A stretch of 64,000 bases of DNA, taken from the NCBI GenBank assembly GCA_946807835.1, contig OX327699.1:20014014-20078013 (forward strand). The letters are read 5' to 3'. The DNA comes from Ailanthus altissimus (lineage: Eukaryota > Streptophyta > Magnoliopsida > Sapindales > Simaroubaceae). Below are positions 1-12,900 of the stretch, piece by piece (positions within the stretch are counted from its first letter, which is position 1; every line of letters begins with the position of its first letter). Made by a program: the position numbers and the translations under genes. The notes under the pieces are model-generated. The model saw only the letters and a list, made by a program, of their open reading frames with translations, was not told where the DNA came from and ran no database searches.

Positions 1-1586
1 CAGAAAGTCTTGTGGTCGCAAGCATAAACCTCATAAAAGATATTCCGGAGGAATAAACAATATCACAAAAATGTTTGTGGATATTGTTTTATGAAATATA
101 AATCTGGAGATAAGTTCGTGGTTAAGCAAATAGAGATTTGACGGTAATGATTTATATATCTGCTCTTCAAGGATATAAATGATGGAAGGATTATACGAAT
201 ATGTAATAACCTCAACTTGTATGGTCTAACAAGCTAATTTGTAATATCCGTAACGTGTGTGTGGGATATTGTTCATGGACGTATGGAGGAGCTCTATATG
301 ACAAATTAGGTGTGGACCTAGAGAGTCTCACAATATGAAGTATACTTGTGCACTGGGGTAGCCGATTGGATTGAATAGTTCGATCCAATAAATTTCAGCA
401 AAAGAGAACGATTGTTTAGGGATCCCTCGGATTGTACATTTGTCAAGACTTAATTGTTAAGTACATCACTTAATTAATTAACAAGGGTTGTTAATTAATA
501 GAATATTAACAAATGACAAAATTTGTTCCATGATTTGATTTTACCTTTTTACCATTTAACCATGGTAGTAAAAATTAGTAAGGTAAAAAGTAATTATTCA
601 AAATTGTTTTGAATAATTAAATCATATATTATTAAATAATATTATAATATATATAGATCATGATATTGTATTTTAATACAATGAAGGGCCTAGATGTTAA
701 CCATTTAATTATCCATTATAATTAAAATAATTATAATTGTTAGGTAAAGATTAATTATGGTGGTCATTATTCTAGTGCTTGGTTTAATTAATTCTAAATG
801 GGAGACCAACAATAAAATTGGTGGAGCACTTCATTTTGTTTATTTTTGTTTAATCAAAGTGTTGAATAAATAAAATGAGTTTTTGACAAAACAATTGAAT
901 TTATTCATTCATTCAATTTTGGGAGAAGAATTTGGCAATGGCAAGGAAGAGAGGTAAGAGAGAGTTTTGGTTTTTGTTCTTTCAAGTGTTGAAAAAATAA
1001 ACAAACTTCTCTTCATCTCCTTCTTTAATGGATGGCCAAAATGAATGATATATAAATGGAGAAAAAGATAATTATTTTGCAAAGAGTTGTTCAAAATAAT
1101 TATCATGTAGAAATTGTTTCTAAAATTAATATACAAGAGTTGTATATTAAAGATTTTTAATTAATACAAGAGTTGTATAGAAAATATTTACCATCTCCAT
1201 TTAGGAAACAAAAATTGTATTCAAAGAAGTTGAATACAAGTTGTTGAAAAATTCTAAACACTAAGCTACTATTCTAGCTCCTTAATCTCACCAAAAGTTA
1301 TGAACTAGAATTGTTCAACATATACTTCAAGGTGAGCTCTTCACATGGATTATTGAAGAATTTGAAGAATTTATAAAGCTACTTTCATTAGGTGAGTATT
1401 TTACATTATATTATAATACAATATTGTTCATCATTTATTATTGTATAATTGTTATACTTTTGCATATATATGATATATGTTGAAATTGTTAAAATGGGTG
1501 TATTTTGTAACATGCTTCCGCTGCGCATATAGTAATTTTTGAAATTACGTATACACTCGGATTATCATATACTCTATAATACAACA
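1..1586 (+). mobile_element. LTR-like element B, copy 1 (3' part only)
   Basis: This stretch matches the right-hand part of element B at 26705-28189 and, inverted, the copy at 48571-50851. Shared landmarks include the 'gatggaaggattatacgaat' block near 180 and the 'agagagtctcacaatatgaa' block near 320. The copy ends with a CA at about 1586, where it abuts the tail of a gypsy pol. Its 5' end lies outside the window, so no target duplication can be scored. No protein is encoded. All three B copies consist of the same TG...CA unit without an internal region, so they look like solo LTRs or a non-autonomous LTR element; a copia origin is a guess from the TGTTGGGA start of copy 2. Confidence 0.7.
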
Positions 1587-1666
1587 CCCAACAAGTTCAG
1601 TATCCTCATTTGTTTCAGATAAGTATGTGAATTTTGAGGACGAAATTTTTATAAGGGGAGAGGAAT
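1587..1666 (+). mobile_element. Tail of Ty3/gypsy pol with polypurine tract
   Basis: The end of a plant gypsy pol is recognisable around 1630-1650, where the sequence resembles the usual NFEDEI-type ending with stop codons. A purine-rich tract (ataaggggagaggaa, about 1651-1665) sits directly before an LTR start at 1667. Only this tip of the internal region is present. The rest was separated by insertion of element B, whose 3' end lies at 1586. The order pol tail, polypurine tract, LTR is diagnostic of the 3' end of an LTR retrotransposon. Confidence 0.65.
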
Positions 1667-3194
1667 TGTAATACACGTGTGGTTTATATATAAAACTTGG
1701 TGGCAGAATTAAAAAAACAAAAAAAAAGAAAAAGAAAAGAAATGAAGCGGTGGCCGTTTTATATATATATATATAATAGTTTTGTTTTCTTCGTTTAAGA
1801 AGAATGAATTGAAACAGAAGAAGAAACGAAGCAAATAGAAATAGGAAAAGAAGAAGCAAAAGAAAAACAGAAGAGAGAAAAGAAAGAAGAAAAAGAAAAG
1901 AAGAAGAAAAGAAAGAAAAAGAAAGGGAAAGGAAGAAACCGAGAAGGAAGAGAAGGAAAAAGAGAAAGAGAAAGAGAAAGAAAAAAAAGAGAGAAAAGAA
2001 AAGAAAATAGGAAACTTCAGAAAATTAGTTTAAGTAGTTAGATTTATACCCAGTGGTTTAGCGGGTAATAGTTTTGTGATATTAGAATATTTATATTTTA
2101 ATAGTTATAATACATATCGGTACTAATGATGTATTTTTACACCCTATGATATAAGAGGTGTGTCGATAGCAGGTAGATCTCAGAATCTAGACCCAACTCA
2201 AGATTAACGCACATTGTGAGTGGATAACTATATATATATTTTATATATTTTTAATACAGCCAATTATGATTAAATTACGCGTTATTAGATTTAATTATGA
2301 TTTATTTTAGACAGAAAAATATTTATACTATTTAGTATATTTAAAAATATTTTAGAATTTATTATAGTACAGTTTATAATTACGTTCATTACAGAAATGT
2401 TTATTTTAGAACAATTATGTTTTTATGATATTATATAGTAGTAGTTTTTGAACCACCATATGCGTACCCTCCCCTTTAGTGTAGTTGCTCTGCGTATGCG
2501 TTAGACCAGTTTAGTTTGCTCTGCCCGCGCGATGCAACATTCCGCCGGGTTAGACCAGCTGAGATCCCCCGCTCTGCCTGTGCATGAGTTACTCCGTCAA
2601 GTTAGACCAGATTTTCCCCGGTTACAAGTTTGGTGTGGTTTTCAGTATATATGTAATACATGTTTCCAGAGCTATGTTACATATATTCAGCTTGATAATA
2701 GATTTTATGATAGTTTGCGCTTTTAGATTTTCAGATCCTAGTATTATGTCATGATTTTAATTTTAGCACAGATTTTATGACAGCTCATACTTTCAGTACA
2801 GGTTTATTATTACTCAGTATACAGTCTCATGATTATTTTATCATACAGATTTATACGTGTACAATACATATAAAGTATATGATATTTTCAGATTTTGTTC
2901 ACTCACCGAGCCACAAGCTCACCATTTTTTTTTTCCTATTTTTCCCAAGTTGTCACAGGAATTCGTGCAGTGTAATACAATCATCACATTTTGAGGTTGG
3001 CCAACGTGCATAGTTGCATAAGTGTCTCAATCGGTGTATTTATATATGTTTTTGTATATTAGAGTATATGTGTACACTTTTTGTTGAGGCAGGTAGCCTC
3101 ATTATATCATATGTATGAGTAAAGAGTATGTTAGTCACATGTCATCGTAGGATCCGCCTCGATTCTCAAGGAGGGCTCGGGTTGGGTCCTGTCA
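1667..3194 (+). mobile_element. Ty3/gypsy 3' LTR
   Basis: The unit begins TGTAATACACGTG at 1667, immediately after a polypurine tract, and ends CTGTCA at 3194, about 1.53 kb in all. It contains a long GA/A-rich stretch (about 1700-2010) and no coding capacity. The TG...CA ends and the position after the pol tail support the call. The 5' LTR of this element lies outside the window. Confidence 0.6.
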
Positions 3195-3585
3195 TTTTAA
3201 AATTTTGTATTTCTTTTTTTCTTAATAACATATGTAATTACGTTCTTTTTTTATACATTAATATGATAAAATTAGCTTATATTTAGATTATTTATTTATT
3301 TTGAACAATAAACTTATTTTTTATGTGTAATTGAGTTTCTTTAAATTTTTAGTATTTAACTACTATTAAGTAAGTTTGTTAGTCATATTTCTTCATAAAT
3401 TTTTTATAATAATTCTAATTTACTTTCTTTGAGCTTAATTTATTGTGTGGGTTTTGTAAATAATCAAATTTTTACTCGTCTGTTCTCTATTTTATATTTA
3501 CATATGTTTAAAAGTGAATTTAATTTTAATAATTAATGACATTTAACTTTAATAATTTAGGATTAGTAGTAGATAATTTTACGCT
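3195..3585. other. AT-rich spacer, no gene
   Basis: This spacer lies between two LTR-derived blocks. It is very AT-rich, with no open frame, RNA gene or recognisable element. Confidence 0.6.
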
Positions 3586-4480
3586 TTGAAACACCCTGAC
3601 TTTAATAGTATATTGGTTTACTTATATTTTATTTATTATTTGTTTCCACTAAAAATCTCTAAAGGTTCAATTTTCAGAGGCCCAGACATCCAACCCGCAA
3701 GCACTCTGTACAAAAGGTGGACCAAAGGCCTAAGTAATGAAGCTTTAAATAATAGGGCTGGTTGTCCGATGGCCTTCAAGGGAATAAGTGCCGAAAAGCC
3801 CAAAATCTGCTCGAGCAATTACTAAGTCAAATTGACCAGCTTAAGTCTTACCTAAATTGTTGAAAATCCCGTAACCCAGTACTCAGCAACACTCAGACTC
3901 CAAACTAAAGCGGTACAAATACCATGAGGAGATCGGCACAATAAAAATACCAAGCAACTAGCCTGCAAGACACTCCCAAGACCACACAGGTTGCATGAAC
4001 TGAAAGGGCCGAGCAACGTTATCTTCAAAAACTTAATATGTAAATGTACAATAACTCAGACAAGGCAAACCTTTATAAAAGGCAATCAGCATCACTTTAG
4101 GAGAGAATTGTTTGATTTAAAAAAACTGTCCTCTAAATTATGTTAAGAAATCAGAGGATAGCCCAAATCAACTCTAAAATCGGCAAAGATAAGCATAAAG
4201 CCTACAATACTTTAGAAGACCAATGCTATAAAAAGGGGAGCAACAACTTAAAATAGGTTTTATCTTTAACCTTTTAATCTCATATTGAAACTCTTAATTT
4301 TCTCCCTCCTCTCTTACACAAGTTATTGACTTAAATATCAGAGAGTCTTTACTGAAATCACCACCAATAAAGTCTTAAAGATAGTTTTTATTGTGTTTAT
4401 AAGTGTCATGATAGCCAAAAGCTCAAGCAGGCCCACAATCTCAGCCCACACATGCAGAGCCCAAAAATTTGGTTCTTATT
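3586..4480 (+). mobile_element. LTR-like fragment of a second gypsy family
   Basis: This block differs in composition from the AT-rich DNA around it. It carries a promoter-like TATAAAAAGGGGAGC at about 4229. About 90 bases further on comes a TGACTTAAATATCAGAGAGTC motif (about 4328), which resembles the segment common in the R/U5 part of many plant gypsy LTRs. The exact ends were not found and no flanking duplication was seen. No coding sequence is present. Confidence 0.45.
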
Positions 4481-5978
4481 ACAAATAAATTTAAAGTTCG
4501 TTAACTTGAAGAAACTATTTTTTTGGTTAACATTATTATTATTATTATTATTATTATTTATCTTTGATGAATAAATATTTTTCCATCTTAAAAAATTTTA
4601 TTCATTAAAATTTGTTATTACGTCACTGCTCCTAATATAACTCTCATTTTCTTTTATTAAATTTTGTTAAATGTTTTTTTATTAAATATGAAAATATTAA
4701 TATACGCATGACATAAATAAATTTAGTAAAAAAGAACAATACATGGAAAGCACTTAACTCTTTTTTTAGAAAGAACACCTAGTATCTGAATTTTTTATTA
4801 GCCAGGTTATTTGCACTCAAATAATAATTATGTAAGATAGAACCACGATTATTATTTTTTAATTAGCGGTCTGATCTGATAGATATGTTGCTGAATTTAT
4901 CTTGTCAAGGGAGAGATTTGATCAATATATGACAAAGAAAAAACAAAATGGCAACGAGGCAGGCCATGATCTTGCGGTAAATTAATATTTAATATAAAAA
5001 TGGGAGATTAAACACAACTTACAGCTTAATTATGTATGCATAAGTATAAGAGATTATGATGATGAAACGGTAATGATGAAATCAGAAGGTTGAGAATGCC
5101 TGGGTGCAGAATAAGATTGAAATCTGCACGATATGTTTAAACTGTTATTTCTCGCCAATTTACAGTTAGTTATACATGTCAACTTACAGAATTTTTGTAA
5201 TAGTGGAGTTTTTTTTTTGGAATTTTTTTAAAAATAATATGAAATATTAGAGAAGTAAATGAATAATACTTAAAATAAGAAAAAGTAACTGATCGCGGCC
5301 AATCAATAAAAGTGTTTTGGATTCTTTTTCATTTCTCTCTTAATTTCTATGAAAACTTTCTTCTCTATTTTCTCGGGAAACAAATACGGCTCAAATCCAA
5401 ATCTTCAACTATAAGTAATATTATTCGCAATTTGCATACTTATGGTTAAATTCCAACTCAATGGTGATTTGAACTGGAGTGATCTTATAATTCAAATGAA
5501 TAAATTGTTTGTGAATGATAGTACAATAGTAAATACTTTCGTCTGTCTTTAGAACTTGCGAGGATGTGGCGCATGCAAGTGAAGATATATATCGGCAATG
5601 GAGGTGAAGAAAAAAATTGAAACCCATTAGCTTATTTGACCCCATGATCTCTATTCTAGTCTTAAAACCATTTTACCTTTTTTAATAATCATAAAAGCTT
5701 TCCCACAAGTAACCCACCAAACTGGAAAGGAAGTTACTACGTGTTTTAAGCCAACCTTGTATTATTAGGTACTAATTAACCATTATTAAAAATAAGCATT
5801 TCCCACCTGTGGTCGTTGTCTTGGGTTAGTCAAATTGTTAAGCTAGCATTTCTTTATGATAAAAATATTAAAATGGAGATGCTTCTGGGCCATTGGCCAA
5901 GTTCGCCAATATTCAGCACTCGATAGACGTTGACGCAGCAACTCTCTCTACAATCATTCTCTAATTTGCTACAAAGTT
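4481..5978. other. AT-rich intergenic DNA upstream of the lipase gene
   Basis: No gene is seen here. It holds an (ATT)n microsatellite at about 4527-4557 and presumably the lipase promoter. The last 60 bases before 5979 would be the 5' UTR. No clear TATA box could be assigned. Confidence 0.55.
4527..4557. repeat. (ATT)n microsatellite
   Basis: About nine uninterrupted ATT units lie in AT-rich intergenic DNA. Confidence 0.85.
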
Positions 5979-8900
5979 ATGGCTAATGAGGAACAATTCC
6001 ATAACGGTTATTTGGCTCTCAAGCCAAACGAAGCCAGTTTGCTTGATCTCGTTCTTCTACTATTTTCCTCTGATTTGAGAAAAAGAAGATTTGTTGACTG
6101 CCATGAAGGCCTCAGTTTTGGAACCTTCCGTCGCCGATGGCTTATATTCACCTCCGTTGTCGCACAGAAACTGCTCCTTCTGTTGAGATATCCTATGGCC
6201 GTAGTGGGAAATGGGCTCGAGCTGTGGCTAAATCTTTTATCAAGCAACGGCGGTCTTCTCAAGCTTTCAATCAATCTTTTAAAAGGTATGATTTGCTCAT
6301 GTTTCTAGTATCCATCTTACATCAATGGTTATGTTATATGCATGTTCGTCTGGATCATTGTCATGACATATTAAGCATACATTTCATCAAGATTAAAAAG
6401 TTATATTTTCATTAATTTTGAGAAGGTGATATTAGTTTCTGATCGATACGGGGTTTCTTTTTCTTTAATTAGCGGCCATCTAAGCATAGCTTGCTTATAC
6501 GTAGGAATATGGCGTATACAACTCATGAGATTCTTCCCTGCACATGTATTGTCAATTCATTAATTGCATGTAGTGCCTAGTAAGGATTCGTAAATGTTAA
6601 TGAATAGAGATGGGGTTATGCAGGAAAGGTCGTGATACCAGATAGATCATCAGCTGCATTCACATCCTTCGTGGGAAACATTGACACGCGAGTTGAGTTA
6701 GACACAAGCATTGAACCTAATACCAGAAGATATTATGTATCCTTGTCCCTGATGGCCTCTAAATTGTCTTATGAAAATAAAGCCTTTGTCAGTAACATCG
6801 TCAAAGATCATTGGAAGGTAGGTTTCGTCCAAATCCTCCATCAACAGCACTCTATAATAGATGCAAAATATTAATATCAGAAAAAGTGAAACAAAGCTAA
6901 AAAAATTTAGTCATTATAAAAATGTGTCAACTTTAATCTTATAGTTCCGTTTATTTAACAATCGGATTGGTATTCTTTTTGTTTTGTTGCAGATGAAATT
7001 CTTGGGATTCTTCAATTTCTGGAATGGTAAGAACTATGAATTAAGCAGCCTTGTACATCTAGGAAAAAGTTTATAATTGACGGTTGACCTAGTCATTTTT
7101 AAAACCAACATCATTATCTGCATTTTGTTTGTTTGTTTGGAACTAATATGCAAATTGGCCGCATATTCATCATGATGTTTGTTTTAATATGATTATTAGC
7201 CCTAGAAGTAGAATATGCTTGTCCACTCCATTTAGGGTAATAGACATCGAAACGTCCATTAAGAAACTGGGCGGTCCGATTAGAAATGGACGGCCATGAT
7301 CCAGTACAAAGTAGTGATCACACAACTAGAGATCGTCGAACATATTATTTCTTACCTACATTAAAGCGCTTACCCAAAAAAAAAAAAAATATTGAGGGTC
7401 TGAACATGAGTTTTGTAATACAGATCTACTAGTATTAATTTATAATTACGTGCCTAACATGAAATTAATTAGGAATATAAATATTCAATTTGAGCAAGAA
7501 TAAGATAAGCTTACTTATGGAGGAGGAGAAATAAAATAATTTTTTTAAAAAAAAAAAAAAACACAAAGCTTGTCAGTTCTATATTAGTTTGGATCTGAGT
7601 TGGCCTAACGTAAACACATGGTATGTTTAAATGTTTAAAGCTAATTAGATGTAATTGCGGTTGATCTCATAAGATCACCATGGGTCACGCCATCATCTAT
7701 ATATTTTACTTTAAAACCCTATTAATAAATATGTAAAGTAGATACTTCAACCCTGAGTGTGAACTTACAAATTCCTACAAAAAAAAAAAACCTTAGTTTT
7801 ACTATATTTGAAATAATGCAATAATATTATTTTATTACAGAACGATTGTGTTGGGCAATTCAACGTTTAGGTTAAAATCGAATTTTATAGAGTGGGAACG
7901 TTCAGAAATCATGAAAATTCTGTGTGGATCTCGTAAAATATATAACTGATCAGAATCTGGCCTTTGTTTCACAGATTACCAGAAACGCTTCTCCACAGAC
8001 GCCTTCTTGCTTCAAGATGTAAGGGCCAAACCTAATGTGATTGTGGTTGCATTTAAAGGGACTCAACCCTTCGATGCCGACGACTGGTGCACAGATGTGG
8101 ACATCTCCTGGTATGATCTTCCTAACGTGGGTAAAGTTCATGGCGGCTTCATGAAAGCTCTAGGCTTGCAAGAAGGTCAAGGTTGGCCGAAAGAAGTCGA
8201 CAAATTTAGTGACCACCCACCATTTGCTTACTACACGTTAAGGCAAACGTTGAAACAAACATTAGAAAATAACAAGGAAGCTAAGTTTATAGTAACAGGA
8301 CACAGTTTGGGGGGAGCATTGGCTGTATTGTTTGTGTCTGTGCTTGTGCTGCATGAGGAGGATTTGTTGTTGGATAGATTGGAAGGAGTTTACACATTTG
8401 GGCAACCGCGGGTAGGAGATGAACAATTTGGAGAGTTTATGGAGGAGCATTTGAAGAAGAATGATGTGAACTATTGGAGGTATGTTTATTGCAATGACAT
8501 GGTTCCTAGGTTGCCTTATGATGACAAGACCCTCTTGTTTAAGCACTTCGGACCCTGCCTCTATTACGATAGCTTCTACAAAGGGAAGGTGAGTCCTCTC
8601 TCTCCCATGGCAAGATAGATGATAGAGAAATTTTATTCTAAATAATAGAATTAGAATGTTAAACAATGTAATTATGTTGTCTACGTAAAGAGAAGTAATG
8701 GGGTTATCCGATATGATGGTTGTTTAGGTTATGGAGGAGGAGCCGAACAAGAACTATTTTAATTTATTATATGCAGCACCCAAGTTCATAAATGCATATT
8801 GGGAGCTCATCAGGGGATTTATTCTGCCATACACCAAGGGTCCAGAGTACGCAGAAGGTTGGTTTATGAGAGTGGTTAGGCTAGTTGGGCTGGTGATTCC

Positions 8901-9006
8901 TGGATTAGCTGCTCATTCTCCTCAAGATTACGATAATGCGACCCGATTGGGTCCCTTGCCTTTGCCTATCCACCGCACTCATGACCACGGGCTTAAACTT
9001 GACTAA
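5979..9006 (+). CDS. Class 3 lipase, oil-body-lipase-like (OBL1 type), 5 exons, 475 aa
   Basis: Predicted triacylglycerol lipase of the alpha/beta-hydrolase class 3 family, which hydrolyses acyl esters on lipid droplets or membranes. Exons: 5979-6285, 6624-6817, 6993-7026, 7975-8588 and 8728-9006; the phases join perfectly. The nucleophile elbow GHSLGG puts the serine at about residue 289. The likely acid is Asp 353 in CNDMVPRLP, and the likely histidine is His 446 in AAHSPQDY; the Asp and His are assigned by family analogy. Residues about 50-80 form a hydrophobic stretch, a feature of OBL-type lipases that target oil bodies. Exon 3 has only 34 bases. The length is slightly below the roughly 500 aa usual for OBL1. 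It converges with the remorin gene downstream. A plain DAD1-like plastid lipase is less likely, because the C-terminal [15 protein letters not shown] tail is OBL-like. Confidence 0.88.
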
Positions 9007-9925
9007 CAACTTCTTTCTATTTTCAGATCTTGTGTTTCTAGGTACCATTTCCTCGGAACCATGACCACATTTGTGTATTTCCAAATTTCTTCTGTTAAGG
9101 GGCCATTCTGTTTTCCAGACATTTCTTTCACATTAACATACCAAGTAGTTGCTTCACTTTCTATGAATAATGCCAAAATAATATGCCTGCATCATAATGT
9201 CTTTAGAAATCTAAGAAAGCTTGGTGGCATAGATGTATGTAAACAGGTTGAAGTTGTGAAACTGTGAAAAAAATTCAGCAAATATTACAAGGCCATAATC
9301 ACACTATCATTACACACAAGACTAGAACAACTTATAATTTATGTTGTCATATGAAGTATTTTTGAAATGTCAATCAGCATAACAATTAAGATGCCCTGGA
9401 TTTACTTTCATCCCTTGCTAGCATATTATGATACCTAAAATTACAATAGAAGAATGGTATTTCCAATTGCAAAGCCACGCTATCACAATAAGAAAAGTTC
9501 AAGGCTGATGTACATACATACATATATTCAAACTAGATTTATTTGGAAATTTGTATCTTGACACATTGAATCCCCAGGAATCAGGCAACCGAGTGGTTGC
9601 AGCTTATATCAGAATCCTGACCAAGAAAGAGTGTTTGATTTCCCTTAAAAACTGCATCAACACTAATTGAGTGGTAATATGATTGCAAGTTGCCATGCGC
9701 TATTGATCCTTTTGCATTCCAGGTGTCAACTCCTACCCAACCACAAATAAAATGAACCTTCCATAAGCATCGAATAGTATCTTTGGGATGTCATGTTATC
9801 ATTAATGTAACAATCATTTATTTTTCTTGCAAAACTAACAAAGGACAGTAATTACAGTTCCAAAATAATAGTTACCTTGCTTTTCAGACTGGTAATAGTG
9901 GACAACCGGATGAGTAGATTACATG
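9007..9925. other. Convergent intergenic region (3' UTRs)
   Basis: This spacer lies between the stop codons of two convergent genes, the lipase (+) and the remorin (-). It should hold both 3' UTRs. No further gene or repeat was recognised. Confidence 0.5.
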
Positions 9926-12900
9926 TTAGAAAGCATGGCAGGTAAAGCAACCGCTCAAGGAACCCATTTGGCAGGTTCTCCGGAATGATACAGCCTTATG
10001 GGAAGTCCTAGCAACTTGATTTTCCTGACTGGCTAATACTGAGCTCCTCATTTCTTGAGCCTTCTTTTGAGCTGATTTTAGCTTGTTCATAATTTTATCC
10101 ATGGATGAAGACCGCTTTTTTTCCAGCTTCATCTGCAATATGTTTTTCAGTGAACAAGAGCAACAATACAAATATGCATGCCATGCCCCAGTCTTGAGGA
10201 ACATAAGCCCAAAAATGCATGTCCTATGAGGTTAAGAAAAATGGGAAGTAACAAATATGTAATCCAGATGTTATTATGATGCAGAGAACACCAGCAGATC
10301 GAAACGATTAGTGATAATAATTCAAGTGAAGAGATCACACAAGGCAACAAGAAAAGAAGAAAACAAATCAAAAGAAATTGCCATACAGAAAATAATTTAG
10401 CTTGTTTCCTTTACTGATACTTTTCTCTGTTTGTACATATTTTTCACTGAATCCTCCATATAAGCCCACAATCATTTGGTATATTTTCCACATATACATA
10501 GTTCTACAATCTGAAACGTGAGAGCAAGATTGGGATCAAGAGATCATTGTTGGAGCTCAGTCAATCCAATTCCCTGCTATTATTTGAAGGATGTGTTTAA
10601 GAAATCCATCATATTATATCTTCTTTTAGAATGTGTTTAAGTACAACCCTTCCCTTTTAGAAGTTTTATTTATACACATTAAAGTAACAAGACTCATAAT
10701 CAGCAGTATGACAACCCCAAGTCATACTAATGCATTCAGACAGTAAGAAACAAACAAATAGAAGAAAAAAGAAAAGAACCTCCAGTTTCCGTATTGCTGC
10801 CTCAGCTTTTGCTTTCTGCAGGTTTTCCCATGCCGTGATTCTGAGCTCCTCTCTTTTGATCCTGTTAAAAGCCCAAAAAAGGTAAATTGACTCTGCCTAG
10901 AGAATGTGGAGAGTTAAAAAAAAGGAAGACATTCTTATTTATAATTCCGGAACTTTGATTTTTTTTTAAAGGGCTGATAGTGCTTGATGAAGAATTCCCT
11001 CTTCCTTTTCTACAAGATTCAGTTACTAATTTTTAATATCTTTAATCACTTGCAAAGTCATAATCATGTCATCTTCTCATAAACTAACATCACAAACAAA
11101 GGGACCAGAAGTTATGCTTGGGCAGAGAAAACATACTTTGAAATGGTCTTTGCTGATTCTGTAACATCCCAAGCTGGAGTTCGAACATCCACGGCTTTCT
11201 TTCTCCAGTCATCAACAATTTCTGAGCTCTTCTCAGAGCTTCGAGCTCGATTTTTCTTGGACCACCTTGTCACAGTGACCCTTTCATCAACCTGGACATC
11301 TCTGACTCCTGATTTAGAGGAATGCAGACGCTGGGCTTCCAAGATAGGTAAGGCAGAAGGAGTGGAGGCCGAAAGTGAACTCCTTTTGGGATATGAGTGA
11401 CTACTCTCAGGACTCATCTGAGTTGCCATGTCCCTTCGTGAAACAGTACGAGAAATATCAGTGGCAGCATCCCTGAGCCCATCAATCTTTTCATCTGTAT
11501 GTTTAAATTAAAAAGTAAAGACTCCAATATCAGATATGTGGAACTTCAGTAGGTCTAAGATGTCAATGATCAATTTATTTTTCAAGATAGCATGTTAGGG
11601 TTCAGATATGGTACTTTGTCCAAATCAATGTTTAAGGAAAATCTTAATCGGCTGTTACCAGAAAGTTTATTGTTTAGTTCCAGAATTCATTACCAAGCAA
11701 TACATCAAATATGCAAAATATGAAATACCACTTGCCTCATGTCTGCTTGCCAGGGCATCAAGATTCTTTCCACAATTACTAGACTGAGAGGCATGTTCTC
11801 TCAGTTTTAAATGGTTAAGTAATGTAATTGAGTAATATTTAATATCATTATAGTAAGACTCTAATAAGTTGCTAATGATGGTGAAAAAGATGTAATTACC
11901 AATCTCAGAACTCTTGTTAACTCCAGAAGCATTCTGAGATCAGATGGGATATTCAAAGTGATTTTATTCATGTGAGACAATACAATTTCTGTATGGCCAA
12001 ATTGGAGGAAACTGAAGATCAAATCATCAAGTCTAAATTAATATTATACCTTTCGAGGGCAAGGATGGTGGATTCAGAGTCTCAGAGCAGCCATGCACGC
12101 TAGCTGAACGTGCCATGCAAGGCTCCGTCCTGACTGGAAAGGCTCCACAGTGAGCACCGGGATGAATTGCCAATTGATCAGCTGCTATTACATCAGCCAA
12201 AAATGGAGAACCCACCATGAAGTTTCCCACATTTCCCCCATCAAACATTGGCACTGCAGGCGAATATAATGAATAATATGCAATCCCAGGGGGGCCAAGG
12301 GGGCCACTCTTTGATTTTGGCCTCTTTTCAGGAGCCGTATATGATTGTTTTGCAACACCATCACCAGCAACGGGACTAAGTATCCATCTCTCAGCATCTT
12401 CCCATTTCGATGGCAACGTCCTTCCATTATTCAAAGGCAACAATGCAGCACCCACTTGCCTCCTATTCCCAGCTGTATGCAAGGGCACTCTCTCCGAGCT
12501 CCAACCCTTCTGCATTCCAACACTCACGTGCCTATAATTCGGTGTTCCTGGGCTGGGAAATGTGCACGTCTTTCGTGACAAATTAGAGCTTTTCTTCAAA
12601 GTCCCCAAGCGTGGAGACGTAATAACAGCATTGTTCAGATCTAATGAAGCAGGTCTTCTCCTCTCAAGCTTCTTAGATAGAGCTTCAGCTCTGGATCTCC
12701 TCTCCTGACATTCTATACAGAGAAGTACTTTATGGCTTCAGCAGAAATTAATATTGAATTTGAATTCAAATTTGGAAAAAAAACAAATTCAATCAGTACC
12801 TTTGAGAGACTGAGAGAACGAGTTTCTCGCTGAATCTAAGGTCCTATTATCGTCTTCTATAGTAGCATCGTTGTCTTCTTTTGAAGCTGCTTATAATGGA

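Noticed and set aside
1545..1859. Open frame on the minus strand rich in Leu and Phe
   Set aside because: It is a translation of the GA-rich tract of a gypsy LTR. The hydrophobic run comes from simple sequence, not a membrane protein.
11143..11400. Open frame of 85 codons on the plus strand
   Set aside because: It is the antisense shadow of remorin exon 5, whose protein is clearly recognisable on the minus strand.
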